Assembly: GCF_002795805.1 (NCBI RefSeq)
Contig: NZ_CP018799.1
Coordinates: forward strand, 489,001-553,000
DNA length: 64,000 bases
Reading direction: 5' to 3'
Origin: Mariprofundus aestuarium
GTDB lineage: Bacteria; Pseudomonadota; Zetaproteobacteria; Mariprofundales; Mariprofundaceae
Shown: positions 6,325 to 13,749 of the stretch, piece after piece
How the letters are laid out: each line of letters opens with the position of its first letter
Numbering within the stretch: position 1 is the first letter of the stretch
Notes under the pieces: generated by a model
The model's input: the letters and a program-made list of their open reading frames with translations, nothing else
What the model was told of the DNA's origin: nothing
Databases searched by the model: none
Translations under genes and position numbers: made by a program

Positions 6325-8757
6325 CTACAAGCCCAGTTCGAAGAAACCTGCATCCTCTTTCGGTTGCTGGTCTAGCCGCCTTTCCAGGGCAGGAGTCTCT
6401 TCAGTCGGCGCGGTGCCGCTTCGGAACGCTTCAAGGAACACCTCTTCAGTGTCTGGACCGGGCAGCAAACCGGTTTTTTGATCAATGACTACCCATTCGA
6501 CGCCTTCGGGAGGTGTGAAGTCCTTCACTGGCCGATCTTCATGAAAGGCCTGCATTGCCTCCAGCCATGCAGGCAGGGCTGCGCGAGCACCGGTTTCACT
6601 GCGTCCCATCGGGGTGGGGGTGTCACGACCTGTCCAGACTCCGGTCATGACCTGTGGCGTGTAACCCATGAACCAGGCATCAACCTGTTTGTTGGTGGTG
6701 CCGGTTTTTCCTGCTGCCGGGCGGTTCAGGGCAAGTGCTCGCTGGCCTGTTCCGCGCTGGATAACACCCCTCATCATGTTGGTGATAAGAAAGCTATCTA
6801 CGGGATTAAGCGCCTGCTCGGCCGGGCGCATCGTATCGCTGGCCGACATTACTGGGTTCACATGACAGACCTGACAGCGGTTGCCCGAAACGGAGCGGTG
6901 AAGCGTGTTGCCGGTGCGGTCCTGCACCTGCTGGATGGAAACAGGAGTCCACTTCTGCCCCTGGTTCGCCATGATGGTGTAGGAGTTGGTGAGGGCCTCA
7001 AGCGAGACCTCGGTTGCACCGAGAGATATGGCCAGCTGCTGAGGGAACTCGCGCTCCAGAGGGAAGGTTTTAAGGTCGCCCAAGAAACGCCTGATACCGA
7101 TGTTCTGTAACACCTTGATCGAGGCGAGATTGCGTGAGTGCTCCAGTGCATTGCGCAGTGGCACGGGGCCCGCAAAATTGTCTTTATAGTTCTCCGGACG
7201 CCAGAAATCATCGCTCTGATCGCTATCGAAAATCACTGGAGTGTCCATGACAATCGTGGCCGGTGTTGAACCGTTTATCAGCGCAGAGGTGTAGAGGAAC
7301 GGTTTAAAGGCACTGCCTGGCTGGCGCATTGCCTGATGTACGCGGTCGAAGCCTGAGGTCTGGTGTTGGTAGCCGCCAACGCGTGCAAGCACGGTGCCTC
7401 GCTCCATATCAATGGCGTAGAGTGCCGACTCGATAGAAGGCTCCTGTGCCAGTCGTACACCTTGATTTTCTGTGCCCTGAAGGCGAATTTCATCCCCCTT
7501 TATCCAGGTGCGCGGACGCTTATTCAGTTCGGCTAACTTCTCTGCGGAAGCTCCGTCTTTTTTATAATCTGAAAGCGATTTCCATGTCCACTTAGGCTTG
7601 CTTAATTTCCACTGTCTGATGCCGTCATCAACGGTCAGGTCACCATTGGAATGCGTTTTGATGACCAGTGCATGAACCAATTCATCTGTTCTGATTAATG
7701 GCGCAGGGATTGCTTCGTTTGTTGCCGAAATATCAGGTCGGGGTTCACGGGCCTTCTTCCATGTCTCAAGCAGCTCTGGCCAGCTCTCAGGGGCATGGTT
7801 TGTTGGATAGCGGTAGTACTGGCGCTGTTCTATATCCAGTACGCCATGGCGAACCGCACTGATGGCTGCTTCCTGTGCTTTCGGATCGAACGGAACTGTG
7901 ATGGTCAGCCCCTGCCTGCGTAGGGTTTTCAGCCCGAATCGGTCGGTCAGCTGGCGCAGCACAAGATCAGCGTAGGCATCGTTAAGTTTGGGTGCATCCA
8001 GTTCCGCAACCTGCATCGGTTCGCTCAGAGCAGCCTTAACCTCATGTTCACTGGCGTAGCCACTTCCCTGCATCAGGCGCAGCACAGTATTACGCCGCTG
8101 TGTAGCCTTTTCCGGATTGATATGCGGTGCATATTTGCCCGGCGATTTTGGCATGCCTGCAATGGTGGCGCACTCTGCAAGGGTCAGCTCACCCAGGGGC
8201 TTGTGGAAATAGCGCCATGCCGCCGAAGCGACGCCATATGATCCCCGCCCAAGATAAATATGGTTCAGGTAGAGATAGAGGATGTCATTCTTGGAGAGTG
8301 CCTCTTCAATTCGGTAGGCAAGAATCGCTTCGCGAATCTTACGGGTGTAGGAGCGCTCAGAGGTGAGAAGGAAGTTCTTTGCCACCTGCTGGGTGATGGT
8401 CGAGCCACCCTGTACAGTGTGGCCAGCGCGTAGGTTGGCCAGAGCAGCCGAGAGGATACGGGCAGGGTTGATGCCCGGATGTTCGTAAAACTGCTGGTCT
8501 TCTGCTGCCAGGAAGGCCATTCTAAGTTTTTCTGGAATCTGCTCGAACGGCACAAGGATACGGTGTTCATCTGCATACTCGGCAATCAGTTCGCCTTCCG
8601 TGTTGTAAACACGTGATGCCAGTGGCGGTTGATAATCGGAGAGCGCGGTGAGCTTGGGCAGGTTGCTGGAGAAGATAAGATACCCTATTGTAATGCCCAT
8701 CACTGCAAGCAGGCTTAAGGAGAGTAAGATTTTCGCGATAATGGATAGGATGCGCAT
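6325..8757 (-). CDS. mrcA: Penicillin-binding protein 1A (bifunctional murein synthase)
   Basis: An 810-residue class A PBP. It has a membrane anchor at residues about 5-28, then a GT51 glycosyltransferase domain (AAEDQQFYEHPG, VQGGSTITQQVAKNF), an OB-like insert and a transpeptidase domain with SAFKP (SxxK nucleophile), SRN and KTGTT. It builds and cross-links peptidoglycan in the periplasm. The region between the SRN and KTG motifs contains CQVCH (6862-6876): many PBP1A proteins have a CxxC pair here, and the following His makes a c-type heme motif. The ATG at 8757 has no clear ribosome-binding site and lies only 22 bases from divergent fimT. Confidence 0.93.
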   Translation of the reverse strand: MRILSIIAKILLSLSLLAVMGITIGYLIFSSNLPKLTALSDYQPPLASRVYNTEGELIAEYADEHRILVPFEQIPEKLRMAFLAAEDQQFYEHPGINPARILSAALANLRAGHTVQGGSTITQQVAKNFLLTSERSYTRKIREAILAYRIEEALSKNDILYLYLNHIYLGRGSYGVASAAWRYFHKPLGELTLAECATIAGMPKSPGKYAPHINPEKATQRRNTVLRLMQGSGYASEHEVKAALSEPMQVAELDAPKLNDAYADLVLRQLTDRFGLKTLRRQGLTITVPFDPKAQEAAISAVRHGVLDIEQRQYYRYPTNHAPESWPELLETWKKAREPRPDISATNEAIPAPLIRTDELVHALVIKTHSNGDLTVDDGIRQWKLSKPKWTWKSLSDYKKDGASAEKLAELNKRPRTWIKGDEIRLQGTENQGVRLAQEPSIESALYAIDMERGTVLARVGGYQHQTSGFDRVHQAMRQPGSAFKPFLYTSALINGSTPATIVMDTPVIFDSDQSDDFWRPENYKDNFAGPVPLRNALEHSRNLASIKVLQNIGIRRFLGDLKTFPLEREFPQQLAISLGATEVSLEALTNSYTIMANQGQKWTPVSIQQVQDRTGNTLHRSVSGNRCQVCHVNPVMSASDTMRPAEQALNPVDSFLITNMMRGVIQRGTGQRALALNRPAAGKTGTTNKQVDAWFMGYTPQVMTGVWTGRDTPTPMGRSETGARAALPAWLEAMQAFHEDRPVKDFTPPEGVEWVVIDQKTGLLPGPDTEEVFLEAFRSGTAPTEETPALERRLDQQPKEDAGFFELGL

Positions 8758-8779
8758 TAACCCGAATTCAAGCGGAACC

Positions 8780-9253
8780 ATGGAACTCAGGCAAGCTGTA
8801 GTTTCTGGTGATGAAAAGGATATTCCAACCCAGCGAGGTTTCACTCTGGTGGAGGTGCTGATTGTTGTTGTCATTATCGGCGTAATGAGCGCGATCGCAC
8901 TCCCCTCTTTTTCCAGCTGGCGTGAGAAACAGGCTGTTCGCGGTGCCGCGCAAACGCTGCTCTCTCACCTGAAGCAGGCGCGTGTATTGGCTATTGCGGA
9001 AAACCGGAGTGTGAGCATTACTTTTACATCGACCAGTTATACCTATGATGCCGATCTATCGGGAAGTTGTGGGGCGTGCCGTTCGCAGGTGATCAGCTAT
9101 GATGAGTTTTCCAGCAACCTCTCTATTTCGCCTACCACAACCCGTACATTCACCAGTCGGGGCACGTCCAATTCTGGAACTATGACATTAACTGTGGGCG
9201 GCACTAGCCGGTCGATTACCCAGAATGTAATTGGAAGGTCATATCTTCAATGA
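8780..9253 (+). CDS. fimT: Type IV minor pilin, FimT/GspH-like
   Basis: A 157-residue pseudopilin. The leader MELRQAVVSGDEKDIPTQRG ends at the prepilin peptidase site G/FTLVEV, followed by the hydrophobic helix. The C-terminal beta domain has Cys residues (GSCGAC). It is a priming minor pilin by family. The start at 8780 lies beside the divergent PBP1A start, with AGCGGA as a weak ribosome-binding site. Its last codons overlap pilV by four bases, so the minor pilins form one operon. Confidence 0.8.
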   Translation: MELRQAVVSGDEKDIPTQRGFTLVEVLIVVVIIGVMSAIALPSFSSWREKQAVRGAAQTLLSHLKQARVLAIAENRSVSITFTSTSYTYDADLSGSCGACRSQVISYDEFSSNLSISPTTTRTFTSRGTSNSGTMTLTVGGTSRSITQNVIGRSYLQ

Positions 9254-9744
9254 AAACGCAACGAGTTGAATCTTCTGCTGGATTTACCCTTATCGAGATA
9301 CTGGTTGCGTTTGTAGTTATCTCCGTGGGCGCGCTTGCACTGGGAAGCTTTGGCCTCACTACGATGAGTAGCGGTCAGACGTCTCGCGAGCGGTTAACTG
9401 CGGTACACCTGGCCGAGCAGGTGTTGGAGCACTGGCAGCAGGATGCAAATGATTATGCACCGACGATTGCAGCCGACTGCACCATGAGCGCGGCCTCTGC
9501 AGCTCCTTCATATCCCACCAGTGACACCTGTAATCCTGCTACAGGTGTCGGAATCGCATTTACTATTGCGGCCAATACAACCAATGCGACTGGGCCTCTC
9601 GCATCAAATCTGACCGGCATGCAGAACTTCACCCAGCCTACGGGCTACCTGAATACGCCAATGACAAAGCTTGTGACGGTTTCATGGACCCGCAGGGGGA
9701 AGAGCCGCACAGTCTACCTTACCCACTTGTCGAAGGTGTACTGA
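9250..9744 (+). CDS. pilV: Type IV minor pilin PilV-like
   Basis: A 164-residue prepilin with leader ending at G/FTLIEILVAF and a hydrophobic N-terminal helix, followed by a variable domain with a Cys pair (DCTMS, DTCN). The fimT-pilV-pilW-pilX order is the usual minor pilin order and supports the name. Overlaps at both ends (ATGA with fimT, TGATG with pilW) indicate translational coupling. Confidence 0.8.
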   Translation: MKTQRVESSAGFTLIEILVAFVVISVGALALGSFGLTTMSSGQTSRERLTAVHLAEQVLEHWQQDANDYAPTIAADCTMSAASAAPSYPTSDTCNPATGVGIAFTIAANTTNATGPLASNLTGMQNFTQPTGYLNTPMTKLVTVSWTRRGKSRTVYLTHLSKVY

Positions 9745-10364
9745 TGCTTTTCTCTGGCTTTCAAGGTGTATATTGTGAGGGTAACCCTGGGGAGAAGGGT
9801 TTTACCCTGATCGAGATGTTGATCGGCATGACCATTGGGTTGATTCTTCTTGCCGGCCTGACAGCGCTGTTTGTCTCTTTTAACGATGCTGGCAGGTCCG
9901 TGGCCTCTCGAACCGAGCGCATGGCAGATCTCTATCTCGCATCTCATTTGATGCAAGCGGAGCTTCGTCAGTCACTCAGTGCGCCTCTGGCAACCAAAAG
10001 TGTGCTGACAGATTTGAGCGGGCGGGGTGTCAGTAATCCCACAAACTACCCTACCAATGACGCCGACTTTGCCGTTCTGCCGTTCTGGCATGCAGCGAGC
10101 AAAACGCTCACTTATCAGGATCTGGAGGGTAATGTCGGAATTGTTCAGTATCAGAAGACGAGCAATGACAGAATCTACTGGTTGCGGCCTGAAGCTACGG
10201 CTTCGACCTTTCAGGAGCTGATGCGGGATCTTGATACGACAAGCGGCATGGTGGTGACTACAGCTGGCGGGGTGGCGACAGTGACTTTGAGCTCCAGTTA
10301 TATCAATGAAAACAAAGAGACGAAAACATTGAGCCTGACGTTCAAAACATGGCCGAGGAATTGA
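9744..10364 (+). CDS. pilW: Type IV minor pilin PilW-like
   Basis: A 206-residue prepilin. The leader is longer than usual (about 20 residues) and ends at KG/FTLIEMLIGM, the prepilin peptidase site, followed by a hydrophobic helix. PilW helps build the initiation complex at the pilus tip in characterised species. The ATG at 9744 overlaps the pilV stop. Confidence 0.78.
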   Translation: MLFSGFQGVYCEGNPGEKGFTLIEMLIGMTIGLILLAGLTALFVSFNDAGRSVASRTERMADLYLASHLMQAELRQSLSAPLATKSVLTDLSGRGVSNPTNYPTNDADFAVLPFWHAASKTLTYQDLEGNVGIVQYQKTSNDRIYWLRPEATASTFQELMRDLDTTSGMVVTTAGGVATVTLSSSYINENKETKTLSLTFKTWPRN

Positions 10365-10365
10365 G

Positions 10366-11346
10366 ATGATGGCGAACTGTTCAGGATGCGCTGACCGGGA
10401 AAAAGGTTTTGTGCTGGTAACGGCAGTGATTATGCTCGGTCTGCTGACGATGCTATCTCTGGCGATGTTCTTCTCTTCAAGAACTGCAACGCAGACCAGC
10501 ACCTCTGCCCAGACCTCGACTGAGGCCTATTATTATGCCGAAACCGCGATCAACTATATTGCATGGGCATTGGCCAACGATGCCGAGTTCGATTCATATG
10601 CGAGTTACCCCGGCTCCTATGATCATGCCGGGTTTGCTGAGCCTCCGCTTCCTACAGGGTTTACTACGGGCTACTACGCTACAGTTGGAGATTACAATGA
10701 GTGGGGGGCGTATCGATACCACCCCGGCCCCACGGCCATCAGTGATTCAGGCGCTGGTGTCACTGGGCAGGTGATGTATTTCGATAATACGCCGATGGGT
10801 AACCGGACGATCTGCTTTGAAGACGATGCCATCTTTTCAAACTGTATCGATGTTGCAACCGATCCAGCATCACGCGTCGCACCAACCATGTATCATATTA
10901 GTGTGAATCTGCCGCGTTACATCAAGCTGAATATTGCATCCGACGGTACGATTACGCCATCCATGCCGCAGTTACCGCATCAAAATCCACCGGTGGTAGG
11001 AGAAGATATCCCCGAAAATGGCGCTGTTGTCTGGATTACTGCGGGTGATTCGAACAACCTTGAGAGAGACATCGAGATTTTTCCACTGGACCCGGATTTG
11101 TCGGCAATCTATTCGGGTGATGGAATACTTGCGCCTTCAACCTGTAGCGGAGGCCTTGCACCTGCTGCATGCCCCTGTACTGCACCTATGCCTGCTACTG
11201 CGGCAGCATGTGAGACTCATGCCAATGGTGATGCTACTGCCAGTGCAAACATGGGGGCATGGATTACAAGCTACAGGATTGTGGCTTATGCTGTCGGTTA
11301 TGTGAACGGAAGAGCATCCCACCTGATTCGGGCGGTCGTACGATAA
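10366..11346 (+). CDS. pilX: PilX-like minor pilin / pilus assembly protein
   Basis: A 326-residue protein with an N-terminal PilX-type segment: KGFVLVTAVIMLGLLTMLSLA (a G/FVL processing-like site and one hydrophobic helix), then the S-x-E-A-Y-Y-Y-A-E-T region typical of PilX_N. The C-terminal part is Cys-rich (CSGG...CPCTAP, with CETHANGD near residue 285). It starts two bases after pilW. No pilY1 follows; the next genes are the tandem CH/HGD secreted proteins. Confidence 0.75.
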   Translation: MMANCSGCADREKGFVLVTAVIMLGLLTMLSLAMFFSSRTATQTSTSAQTSTEAYYYAETAINYIAWALANDAEFDSYASYPGSYDHAGFAEPPLPTGFTTGYYATVGDYNEWGAYRYHPGPTAISDSGAGVTGQVMYFDNTPMGNRTICFEDDAIFSNCIDVATDPASRVAPTMYHISVNLPRYIKLNIASDGTITPSMPQLPHQNPPVVGEDIPENGAVVWITAGDSNNLERDIEIFPLDPDLSAIYSGDGILAPSTCSGGLAPAACPCTAPMPATAAACETHANGDATASANMGAWITSYRIVAYAVGYVNGRASHLIRAVVR

Positions 11347-11430
11347 TAGTCACGGGCACTGGCTCATTTTCTAGTTGTCGTGGGTAAGTGTGATTCCAGT
11401 CACTTCCTAGCATGAACACACCGCATACAA

Positions 11431-11522
11431 TTGCCATGTTAAAGGTGTTTTAATTTTAGTGGCCGGAGTCCTCTTAAGGGTACATCGGAACTGGTTGATT
11501 ATGTAGATGGGTTTTTTCCGAT
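11431..11522 (+). promoter_or_regulatory. Putative promoter and leader of the tandem secreted family
   Basis: TTGCCA at 11431 with an 18-base gap to TTTAGT at 11455 is a weak promoter candidate. The leader then contains a 7-bp perfect inverted repeat (ATCGGAA at 11484-11490, TTCCGAT at 11516-11522). I do not recognise a known riboswitch in it. Confidence 0.25.
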
Positions 11523-11550
11523 CCATGATGGAACCGTAACAGGAGAAAAG

Positions 11551-12093
11551 ATGAAGAAAAATATATTGATGATGGCCGTGTTCGCAGCCTTCCTTTCATT
11601 CTCTGTCGTTAAGATTGGCGATGGCGTAACAGTGGCTGTTCCAGCTGTGGAAGCTAAAGCTGAAGCCAAGGTGACGATTTGTCATATACCACCAGGCAAT
11701 CCGTCAAACACTCAAACCCTTTCGGTTGGAGAGTCGGCTGTCGCTGCGCATCTGGCGGAGCATGGAGATTACCTGGGGGCGTGCGGTTCTGCTGTGACGA
11801 ATGACAACGACAACGCGTCGAACAGCAATGACAACGCGTCGAACAACAACGACAACGAGTCCAAAGACAACGACAACGAGTCCAAAGACAACGACAGCGA
11901 GTCCAAAGACAACGACAACGAGTCCAAAGACAACGACAACGAGTCCAGCGGTGGCGGATCTTTATCTTCATGTGACTGCCCTCCGGGTATACCATCATGT
12001 GTCTGCCCTGATGGGGCAGCAGGCAACCCGATTACTGCAACTCCATTGTCAAATGCCAATGTGCAATCACTGCGCTCGATTCACGGCGAGTAA
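11551..12093 (+). CDS. Secreted CH/HGD-motif protein 1 with Asn/Asp repeat linker
   Basis: A 180-residue exported protein, function unknown. Layout: signal peptide (hydrophobic to about residue 20, probable cleavage after VEA near 35); a CH/HGD core (KVTICHIPPGNP ... SAVAAHLAEHGDYLGAC, about residues 40-79); seven 7-residue repeats of DNDNESK type (85-133); a Cys cluster (CDCPPG, CVCPDG); and a terminal RSIHGE. The paired Cys and His residues suggest metal binding or disulphides. The acidic/amide-rich repeat resembles linkers in secreted matrix proteins. It is preceded by AGGAG and belongs to a family of four tandem paralogs. Similar CH...PPGN...HGD segments occur, to my recollection, in uncharacterised secreted proteins of many phyla. 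Confidence 0.85.
   Translation: MKKNILMMAVFAAFLSFSVVKIGDGVTVAVPAVEAKAEAKVTICHIPPGNPSNTQTLSVGESAVAAHLAEHGDYLGACGSAVTNDNDNASNSNDNASNNNDNESKDNDNESKDNDSESKDNDNESKDNDNESSGGGSLSSCDCPPGIPSCVCPDGAAGNPITATPLSNANVQSLRSIHGE
11803..11949 (+). repeat. Seven 21-bp tandem repeats (DNDNESK codons)
   Basis: Seven in-frame units of the form GACAACGACAACGAGTCCAA(A), with variation at codons 1, 4, 5 and 7 (first units encode A-S-N, later ones E-S-K). The later units are nearly identical, which suggests recent slippage expansion. Confidence 0.95.
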
Positions 12094-12103
12094 TTGGGGC
12101 TGT

Positions 12104-12131
12104 GCTGGCGCTGAAATAGTGCTAGCGTTTT
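12104..12131 (+). terminator. Possible weak terminator/attenuator between paralogs 1 and 2
   Basis: A 9-bp stem including G-U pairs (CTGGCGCT with AGTGCTAG, closed by G104-C126) around a GAAAT loop, followed by CGTTTT. The T tract is short, so partial read-through into the next gene is likely. Confidence 0.35.
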
Positions 12132-12174
12132 CCAATGGATTGCTCAATTGGAGTGGTCCTTTGGAGGTAGTGTG

Positions 12175-12963
12175 ATGAGAAATATGTTGTTGCTGGCCGC
12201 TTTTGCAGTCTTGTTTTCATTCTCTGTCGTTCATGTTGGCGATGGTCTATCAGTGGCTGTCCCAGCTGCAGAGGCAAAAAAAGCGCATAAAGTGGATGTC
12301 TGTCATATCCCGCCGGGAAACCCGTCCAATGCACATACGATCAATATTGATCAGTCGGCTGTCGATGCGCATCTGGCTCACGGAGATTATCTGGGGGAGT
12401 GTGGCGCTGTAGTTGTTGAAGACAACAGCAATGACAACGAGTCAAATAGCAATGACAACGAGTCAAATAGCAATGACAACGAGTCAAATAGCAATGACAA
12501 TGAGTCAAATAGCAATGACAATGAGTCAAATAGCAATGACAATGAGTCCAAGGACAATGACAATGAGTCACAGGATAAGGTGACCGTTTGCCATGTGAGC
12601 AAAGGTGGCGGCAGCGACAACGAGTCCAAGGACAACAGCAGTGACAACGAGTCCAAGGACAACAGCAGCGACAACGAGTCCAAGGACAACAGCAACGACA
12701 ACGAGTCCAAGGATAGCGGTAGCAGTCAAACGACTTCAGTCCAGGCCCTTGAGATAAGCGCGTCGGCGCTGGATGCACATCTGGCTCACGGTGATATTGA
12801 AGGTGCTTGCCCAACAACACCAACCTGTTTCTTGTGCGGTACCGGTGGCCCTGGTGATGGAACATGCATATGTCCAGATGGTAAGCCTGGTTCATTTGTT
12901 TCCGGTCCTGTTTCTGGTCCTGCAGCAACGCCGGAGAGGATTCGTTCGATCCAGGGTGAATGA
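12175..12963 (+). CDS. Secreted CH/HGD-motif protein 2, two cores and two repeat blocks
   Basis: A 262-residue paralog of the previous gene, exported by a similar signal peptide (cleavage probably after AAEA near residue 35). First core: KVDVCHIPPGNP ... SAVDAHLAHGDYLGEC. Then seven SNDNESN-type repeats. A second core starts as KVTVCHV but is interrupted by four 9-residue DNESKDNSS-type units before it resumes as SASALDAHLAHGDIEGAC. The C-terminus has CFLCG, CICPDG and RSIQGE. The ATG at 12175 follows GGAGG. Function unknown; metal binding or surface/matrix scaffolding are possibilities, not conclusions. Confidence 0.85.
   Translation: MRNMLLLAAFAVLFSFSVVHVGDGLSVAVPAAEAKKAHKVDVCHIPPGNPSNAHTINIDQSAVDAHLAHGDYLGECGAVVVEDNSNDNESNSNDNESNSNDNESNSNDNESNSNDNESNSNDNESKDNDNESQDKVTVCHVSKGGGSDNESKDNSSDNESKDNSSDNESKDNSNDNESKDSGSSQTTSVQALEISASALDAHLAHGDIEGACPTTPTCFLCGTGGPGDGTCICPDGKPGSFVSGPVSGPAATPERIRSIQGE
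12427..12573 (+). repeat. Seven 21-bp tandem repeats (SNDNESN codons)
   Basis: Seven units based on AGCAATGACAACGAGTCAAA(T), the last two drifting to KDNDNESQ. Same length and copy number as the block in paralog 1 but different codon choice (AGC AAT, TCA), so the two arrays have probably expanded independently. Confidence 0.95.
12613..12720 (+). repeat. Four 27-bp tandem repeats inside the second CH/HGD core
   Basis: Four units encoding (S/N)DNESKDNS, last unit ending SG. This array separates KVTVCH from the SALDAHLAHGD half of the second core. Confidence 0.93.
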
Positions 12964-13011
12964 TTAATCTGAACCATTGATGACTCTGGTTCATGGAGTA
13001 GGAGGTAAGTT

Positions 13012-13482
13012 ATGAAAAACATTCGAATGATGATCTATGCCACGTTGGTTGTGTTTGGCATGCCTGCCTCAGTGGCTTTTGCTGATGCAGTTGGATTCTG
13101 TGATTGCAGTGCTGTCGATACCGGGGATAAGGTGGTGATTTGCCATGTTCCAAAGGGCAATCCAGATAATGCTCATACCATATCGGTTGCTGAATCCGCG
13201 GTGAAAGCCCATGTTAAACAGCATGGTGATACGATGGGGCCATGTCCGACTTATGTGGCTAACGACAATGAGTCCAGCGATGGTAAGGACAATGTGGCTA
13301 ACGACAATGCAGCCAACATGTCCAATGAGTATGGCGACGATAAGGATAATGTGTCCAATGTGTCCAATGAGAATGAGGCGGAGGCTGGGGCTCCTTGCGT
13401 CTGTTCCGATGGTTCGGTTGGAGAGTGGATGCACGGTGAGGTGAAAGGGCCTCAATCCACCCGAGAGGTTCATGGAAAGTAG
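13012..13482 (+). CDS. Secreted CH/HGD-motif protein 3
   Basis: A 156-residue exported paralog. Signal peptide to about AFA/DA at residue 25; then FCDC; the core KVVICHVPKGNP ... SAVKAHVKQHGDTMGPC; a degenerate Asn/Asp-rich linker (DNESSDGKDN, SNEYGDDKDN) without clean DNA repeats; then CVCSDGSVG and a terminal REVHGK. It resembles paralog 4 more than paralogs 1-2 (shared AFAD signal end, FCDC, HGEVKGP). A Shine-Dalgarno sequence (AGGAGG) precedes the ATG, and a strong terminator follows. Confidence 0.85.
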   Translation: MKNIRMMIYATLVVFGMPASVAFADAVGFCDCSAVDTGDKVVICHVPKGNPDNAHTISVAESAVKAHVKQHGDTMGPCPTYVANDNESSDGKDNVANDNAANMSNEYGDDKDNVSNVSNENEAEAGAPCVCSDGSVGEWMHGEVKGPQSTREVHGK

Positions 13483-13503
13483 CTGTTAAATAAAAGCTAT
13501 GAG

Positions 13504-13536
13504 AAAAGCCACTTTCTAAGAAAGTGGCTTTTTTTT
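13504..13536 (+). terminator. Rho-independent terminator after paralog 3
   Basis: AAAGCCACTTTC-TAAG-AAAGTGGC stem-loop followed by eight T residues. Confidence 0.9.
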
Positions 13537-13562
13537 GCCCGGTCTCCGGCGGTGTTTCCATG

Positions 13563-13690
13563 AGAAGCTGTTTGAACAATAGTGGCATTCTTTTTCTTTT
13601 ATCGGTACCGGTGGTCATGGTGATTGGAGCTGTACATGTCTGAATGGTACTAAAGGTTATTCCTGAGAGTCCGTTCGAGTGAGGGTGGTG
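13563..13690 (+). pseudogene. Decayed C-terminal remnant of a fifth family member
   Basis: Frame 13583-13663 reads WHSFSFIGTGGHGDWSCTCL then NGTKGYS and a stop. This aligns with the C-terminal CFLCGTGGPGDGTCICPDG region of paralog 2. DNA similarity runs further: GGTACCGGTGG is identical, the upstream bases GAAGCTGTTTG match GAAGGTGCTTG, and GAGAGTCCGTTCGAG resembles the codons for ERIRSI of paralog 2. Stops, a deletion and the lack of a start show it is a relic of a lost copy. Confidence 0.6.
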
Positions 13691-13749
13691 GAAACTGATT
13701 GGGAGGACTATACTGATAGTATTCAGCTCAATCGAATAGGAGGTGAAGC

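Noticed and set aside
11347-11550. c-di-GMP (GEMM) riboswitch in the leader of the secreted family
   Set aside because: Considered because c-di-GMP enzymes are present in the window, but the conserved GEMM sequence blocks are absent.
11654-12059. Minus-strand frames rich in Leu-Ser-Asp or Cys-Arg-Trp repeats opposite the secreted genes
   Set aside because: They are antisense readings of the tandem repeats; the plus strand has signal peptides, ribosome-binding sites and conserved motifs.
11803-12720. Repeat arrays considered as a CRISPR or integron-like array
   Set aside because: Units are contiguous 21- or 27-bp coding repeats without spacers, and all lie in frame inside genes.
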